From an uncultured Coriobacteriaceae bacterium (GTDB taxonomy: Bacteria; Actinomycetota; Coriobacteriia; Coriobacteriales; UMGS124), in assembly GCA_900555105.1 (NCBI GenBank), contig USJP01000072.1, positions 1 through 7,238 of the forward strand: a stretch of 7,238 nucleotides of DNA, in the 5' to 3' direction. The notes under the pieces are model-generated. The model saw only the letters and a list, made by a program, of their open reading frames with translations. It was not told where the DNA came from and did not search any database. Positions within the stretch are counted from its first letter, which is position 1; each line of letters starts with the position of its first letter. The position numbers and the translations under genes were made by a program. This document shows positions 4,825 through 7,238 of the stretch, piece after piece.

Positions 4825-7155
4825 GTGGCGACTCAGGTATTCGACGTCACGGGAATGACCTGCGCGGCGTGCTCGGCTCGCGTCGAGAAGACGACGAGCG
4901 CGGTGCCCGGCGTGGAGAAGGCCGTGGTCAACCTGCTCAAGAACAGCATGGAGGTCACGTATTCGGGTGACGAGGCGGTGCTCACCGCTATCAGTGAGGC
5001 CGTGGACAAGGCCGGTTACGGCGCCATCCCGCGCACTTCGCAGGCTGCTGCCGGTGCGGCGGCTCAGAGGGGCCCTGCAGGTCCCACGCCTGCCGAGATT
5101 GCCCAGGCCGAGGCAAAACGCGTGCGCATTCGCCTTATCGTGAGCTTCATCTTTACCATCCCGTTGTTTTACCTGGATATGGGCCATATGTATGGCTGGC
5201 CTTTACCAGGTGTCTTCCTCGGCCATGAGAACATGATGACGTTTGGCCTCACGCAGTTCCTGCTCGTCATCCCTGTTATTGCCATCAACTTCAAGTTTTT
5301 CCGCAACGGCCTCAAAGGTCTCATCCACAAGGCTCCCAATATGGACACGCTTGTGGCGCTGGGCGCGGCTGCGTCCATGCTCTATAGCATCGCGGCGCTG
5401 TATCGCATTGGGTATGCACTTGGCCACGGCGACATGGACGGGGCTCATGCGGCGGCAATGGACCTGTACTTTGAGGGTGCGGGCATGATCCTCACCCTCA
5501 TCACGCTGGGCAAGTACTTTGAGGCCCGCGCCAAGGGCCGCACGACCGACGCCATCGCCTCGCTCATGAACCTGGCGCCCAAGACGGCGGTGCTCGTGGG
5601 TGACGATGGGGTGGAGCGCGAGGTACCGGTCGAGCAGGTACAGGTGGGCGACATCCTGGTCGTTCGCACGGGTATGGGTGTGCCGGTCGACGGCGTGGTG
5701 TTGGAAGGCTCGGCCGCACTCGACGAGTCGGCGCTCACCGGTGAAAGCGTACCGGTGGACAAGTCTGCAGGAGGCGGGCTTTCCGCAGGCACGGTGGCTG
5801 TTTCCGGGTACGTGCGCATGCGTGCCACGCGCGTGGGTGACGACACGGCGCTGGCCCATATCATCAAACTGGTGGATGACGCCACGAGCAGCAAGGCCCC
5901 TATCCAGCGCATTGCCGACCGCATTTCCGGCGTGTTCGTGCCGGCGGTCATCACCGTGGCGGTCGCTGTGTTCTGCATCTGGCTCATCGCCACGGGCATG
6001 GACGTGACAAAGGCTGTCGTTCACGGTATCTCGGTGCTCGTCATCAGCTGCCCGTGCGCCCTTGGCCTGGCCACGCCCACGGCGATCATGGTGGGCACGG
6101 GACGCGGCGCCAAGCAGGGCATTCTCATCAAGAGCGCCGAGACGCTCGAAAACGCCCACGACGTGACGTGCGTCGTGTTCGACAAGACGGGCACTATCAC
6201 CCATGGTGCGCCCGAGGTGACCGACGTTGTGTGCGCCCCCGACATGGAGGAGGTCGACCTTCTCACGCTTGCCTTGAGCATTGAGGAGAAAAGCGAGCAT
6301 CCCCTGGCGCGTGCGGTGGTGGATTACACGGGCAGCCGTGCTACCGACAAGCTTCCCGTGAAGGACTGGCACCAGGTGTCGGGCCAAGGCGTTGTGTGTA
6401 CCACCGAGGGACATAAGGCCCTTGCCGGAAACGCGCTCATGATGAGCGAGAACGGAATCGACCTTGCTGGGTTGGGCAATCGCGCCGATGAGCTTGCCGC
6501 TCAGGGCAAGACGCCGCTCTTCTTCGCATGGGCCGGTCAGCTTGTGGGCTTTATCGCCCTTGCCGATACCGTGAAGCCCACCAGCGCCGCCGCCATTGCC
6601 GAATTGCGCGCGATGGGCATCAAGACCGTCATGCTCACGGGTGACAACGAGCGCACTGCCGCAGCCATCCAGAAGCAGGTCGGTGTCGACGAAGTTGTTG
6701 CCGGAGTGCTGCCCGAGGGCAAAGATGCCCAGATCCGTCGCCTGCAGGCGCAGGGCAAGGTCGCCATGGTGGGCGACGGAGTGAACGACGCTCCCGCTCT
6801 GGCCCGTGCCGACATCGGCATCGCCATCGGGGCCGGCACCGAGGTTGCCATCGAGAGCGCCGACATGGTTCTCATGCATTCCGACCCGCTCGATGTGGCC
6901 AGCGCCATCAAACTGTCGCGATCCACGCTGCGCAACATCAAGCAGAACCTCTTCTGGGCGCTGTTCTACAACGTGATCTGCATTCCTGTGGCCGCCGGTG
7001 CCCTCACGCCGCTTGGCATCACGCTCACGCCTGATTTTGCGGCCTTTGCCATGAGTTGCAGCTCTATCTGTGTCGTGAGCAATGCACTTCGCCTGCGCGG
7101 CTGGAAGCCCAAGTGGCTCTCAGGTGAGGCGGCTAAGGCGGCGGCGGGGCAATAG
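4825..7155 (+). CDS. copA: Copper-exporting P1B-type ATPase CopA
   Basis: A 776-residue inner-membrane ATPase that exports Cu(I) using ATP. It has one N-terminal heavy-metal-associated domain (about 1-66) with MTCAAC at 11-16, an Ala/Gly/Pro-rich linker, then eight membrane segments with the P-type domains between them. Motifs in order: TGES in the actuator domain (305-308), CPC in membrane helix 6 (409-411), the phosphorylation site DKTGT (D453), the HP motif of the nucleotide domain (H492-P493), TGDN (605-608) and GDGVND (650-655). The last two helices carry YN (715-716) and MSCSS (743-747), which together with CPC form the signature of the Cu(I) class P1B-1 rather than Zn/Cd transporters. 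Length is normal and no motif is damaged. It starts at GTG directly after the csoR stop, so the two are one operon, probably derepressed by copper through the operator upstream. No separate copper chaperone gene follows in the window. Confidence 0.98.
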   Translation: MATQVFDVTGMTCAACSARVEKTTSAVPGVEKAVVNLLKNSMEVTYSGDEAVLTAISEAVDKAGYGAIPRTSQAAAGAAAQRGPAGPTPAEIAQAEAKRVRIRLIVSFIFTIPLFYLDMGHMYGWPLPGVFLGHENMMTFGLTQFLLVIPVIAINFKFFRNGLKGLIHKAPNMDTLVALGAAASMLYSIAALYRIGYALGHGDMDGAHAAAMDLYFEGAGMILTLITLGKYFEARAKGRTTDAIASLMNLAPKTAVLVGDDGVEREVPVEQVQVGDILVVRTGMGVPVDGVVLEGSAALDESALTGESVPVDKSAGGGLSAGTVAVSGYVRMRATRVGDDTALAHIIKLVDDATSSKAPIQRIADRISGVFVPAVITVAVAVFCIWLIATGMDVTKAVVHGISVLVISCPCALGLATPTAIMVGTGRGAKQGILIKSAETLENAHDVTCVVFDKTGTITHGAPEVTDVVCAPDMEEVDLLTLALSIEEKSEHPLARAVVDYTGSRATDKLPVKDWHQVSGQGVVCTTEGHKALAGNALMMSENGIDLAGLGNRADELAAQGKTPLFFAWAGQLVGFIALADTVKPTSAAAIAELRAMGIKTVMLTGDNERTAAAIQKQVGVDEVVAGVLPEGKDAQIRRLQAQGKVAMVGDGVNDAPALARADIGIAIGAGTEVAIESADMVLMHSDPLDVASAIKLSRSTLRNIKQNLFWALFYNVICIPVAAGALTPLGITLTPDFAAFAMSCSSICVVSNALRLRGWKPKWLSGEAAKAAAGQ

Positions 7156-7166
7156 GGCCGCCGTTT
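7136..7166 (+). terminator. Possible intrinsic terminator overlapping the copA stop codon
   Basis: CGGCGGC (7139-7145) pairs with GCCGCCG (7157-7163) around an 11-base loop containing the TAG stop. Outer wobble pairs and one A-T pair extend it to 7136-7166. Only TTT follows, so the T-tract is poor. Part of the stem encodes the final Lys/Ala residues of CopA, so its GC richness may be coincidental. Confidence 0.35.
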
Positions 7167-7238
7167 GCAAGTTGGGTTCCACGATGCGGGGTGTCCCGTG
7201 CGCCCTGCATCATATATAGATGAACCATATACACAAGG
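7167..7238 (+). promoter_or_regulatory. AT-rich, promoter-like patch at the window end
   Basis: After copA no gene is visible. CATC-ATATATA-GATG (7208-7222) is a short inverted repeat around a TATATA that resembles a -10. ACACAAGG at the very end could be a ribosome-binding site of a following plus-strand gene. No good -35 stands 17 bases upstream, and the next gene is outside the window, so this is weak. Confidence 0.2.

Noticed and set aside
4495..5187. Minus-strand frame of 230 codons over csoR and the start of copA
   Set aside because: It is antisense to two well-supported genes, spans their junction and has no family resemblance.
5203..6879. Open minus-strand frame of 558 codons opposite copA
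   Set aside because: The His/Arg/Gly-rich translation has no motif, and the plus strand holds all P1B ATPase motifs in order.
7180..7200. CGGG-GTGT-CCCG hairpin after copA as the operon terminator
   Set aside because: The stem is only four base pairs with no T-tract; the hairpin at 7136-7166 is the better candidate.

Overview
The window looks like chromosomal DNA of a high-GC anaerobic actinobacterium, most likely of the class Coriobacteriia (Eggerthella/Slackia/Adlercreutzia-type gut bacteria). This is inferred from two things. One is a polytopic membrane protein ending in a LuxR-type helix-turn-helix. The other is its pairing with a secreted multiheme cytochrome carrying a sulfite-oxidase-like region. 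Both are typical of that group. Assignment below class level is not supported.

Layout. Minus strand 1-540 is a small secreted protein that matches only the front half of a sulfite-oxidase (SUOX) type molybdopterin domain. Minus strand 611-2074, immediately upstream and probably co-transcribed, is a secreted triheme cytochrome fused to a fuller SUOX-type domain and its Ig-like dimerisation domain. A 213-bp divergent promoter region follows (2075-2287). Plus strand 2288-3946 encodes the membrane LuxR-type regulator. Converging on it, with a 6-bp gap, is minus strand 3953-4243, a lone cytoplasmic copy of the Ig-like dimerisation domain. A second divergent region (4244-4431) contains a run of palindromes, a good promoter and a CsoR-type operator. 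It drives csoR (4432-4824) and copA (4825-7155), a copper-efflux operon. The last 83 bases hold a possible terminator and an AT-rich, promoter-like patch.

Two systems are visible. The first is an extracytoplasmic redox module (cytochrome/SUOX fusion plus its half-domain partner) facing a membrane-bound regulator that may control it. The second is an ordinary Cu(I) sensor and Cu(I)-ATPase operon. The most unusual feature is that the SUOX fold occurs in three states in 4.3 kb: full length with hemes, front half alone and exported, and back Ig domain alone and cytoplasmic. The full-length copy keeps the molybdenum-ligand cysteine. However, it lacks a twin-arginine signal and has changes at other positions expected to bind the cofactor, so whether it binds molybdenum is open. 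No RNA genes, insertion sequences, CRISPR arrays or attachment sites were seen.
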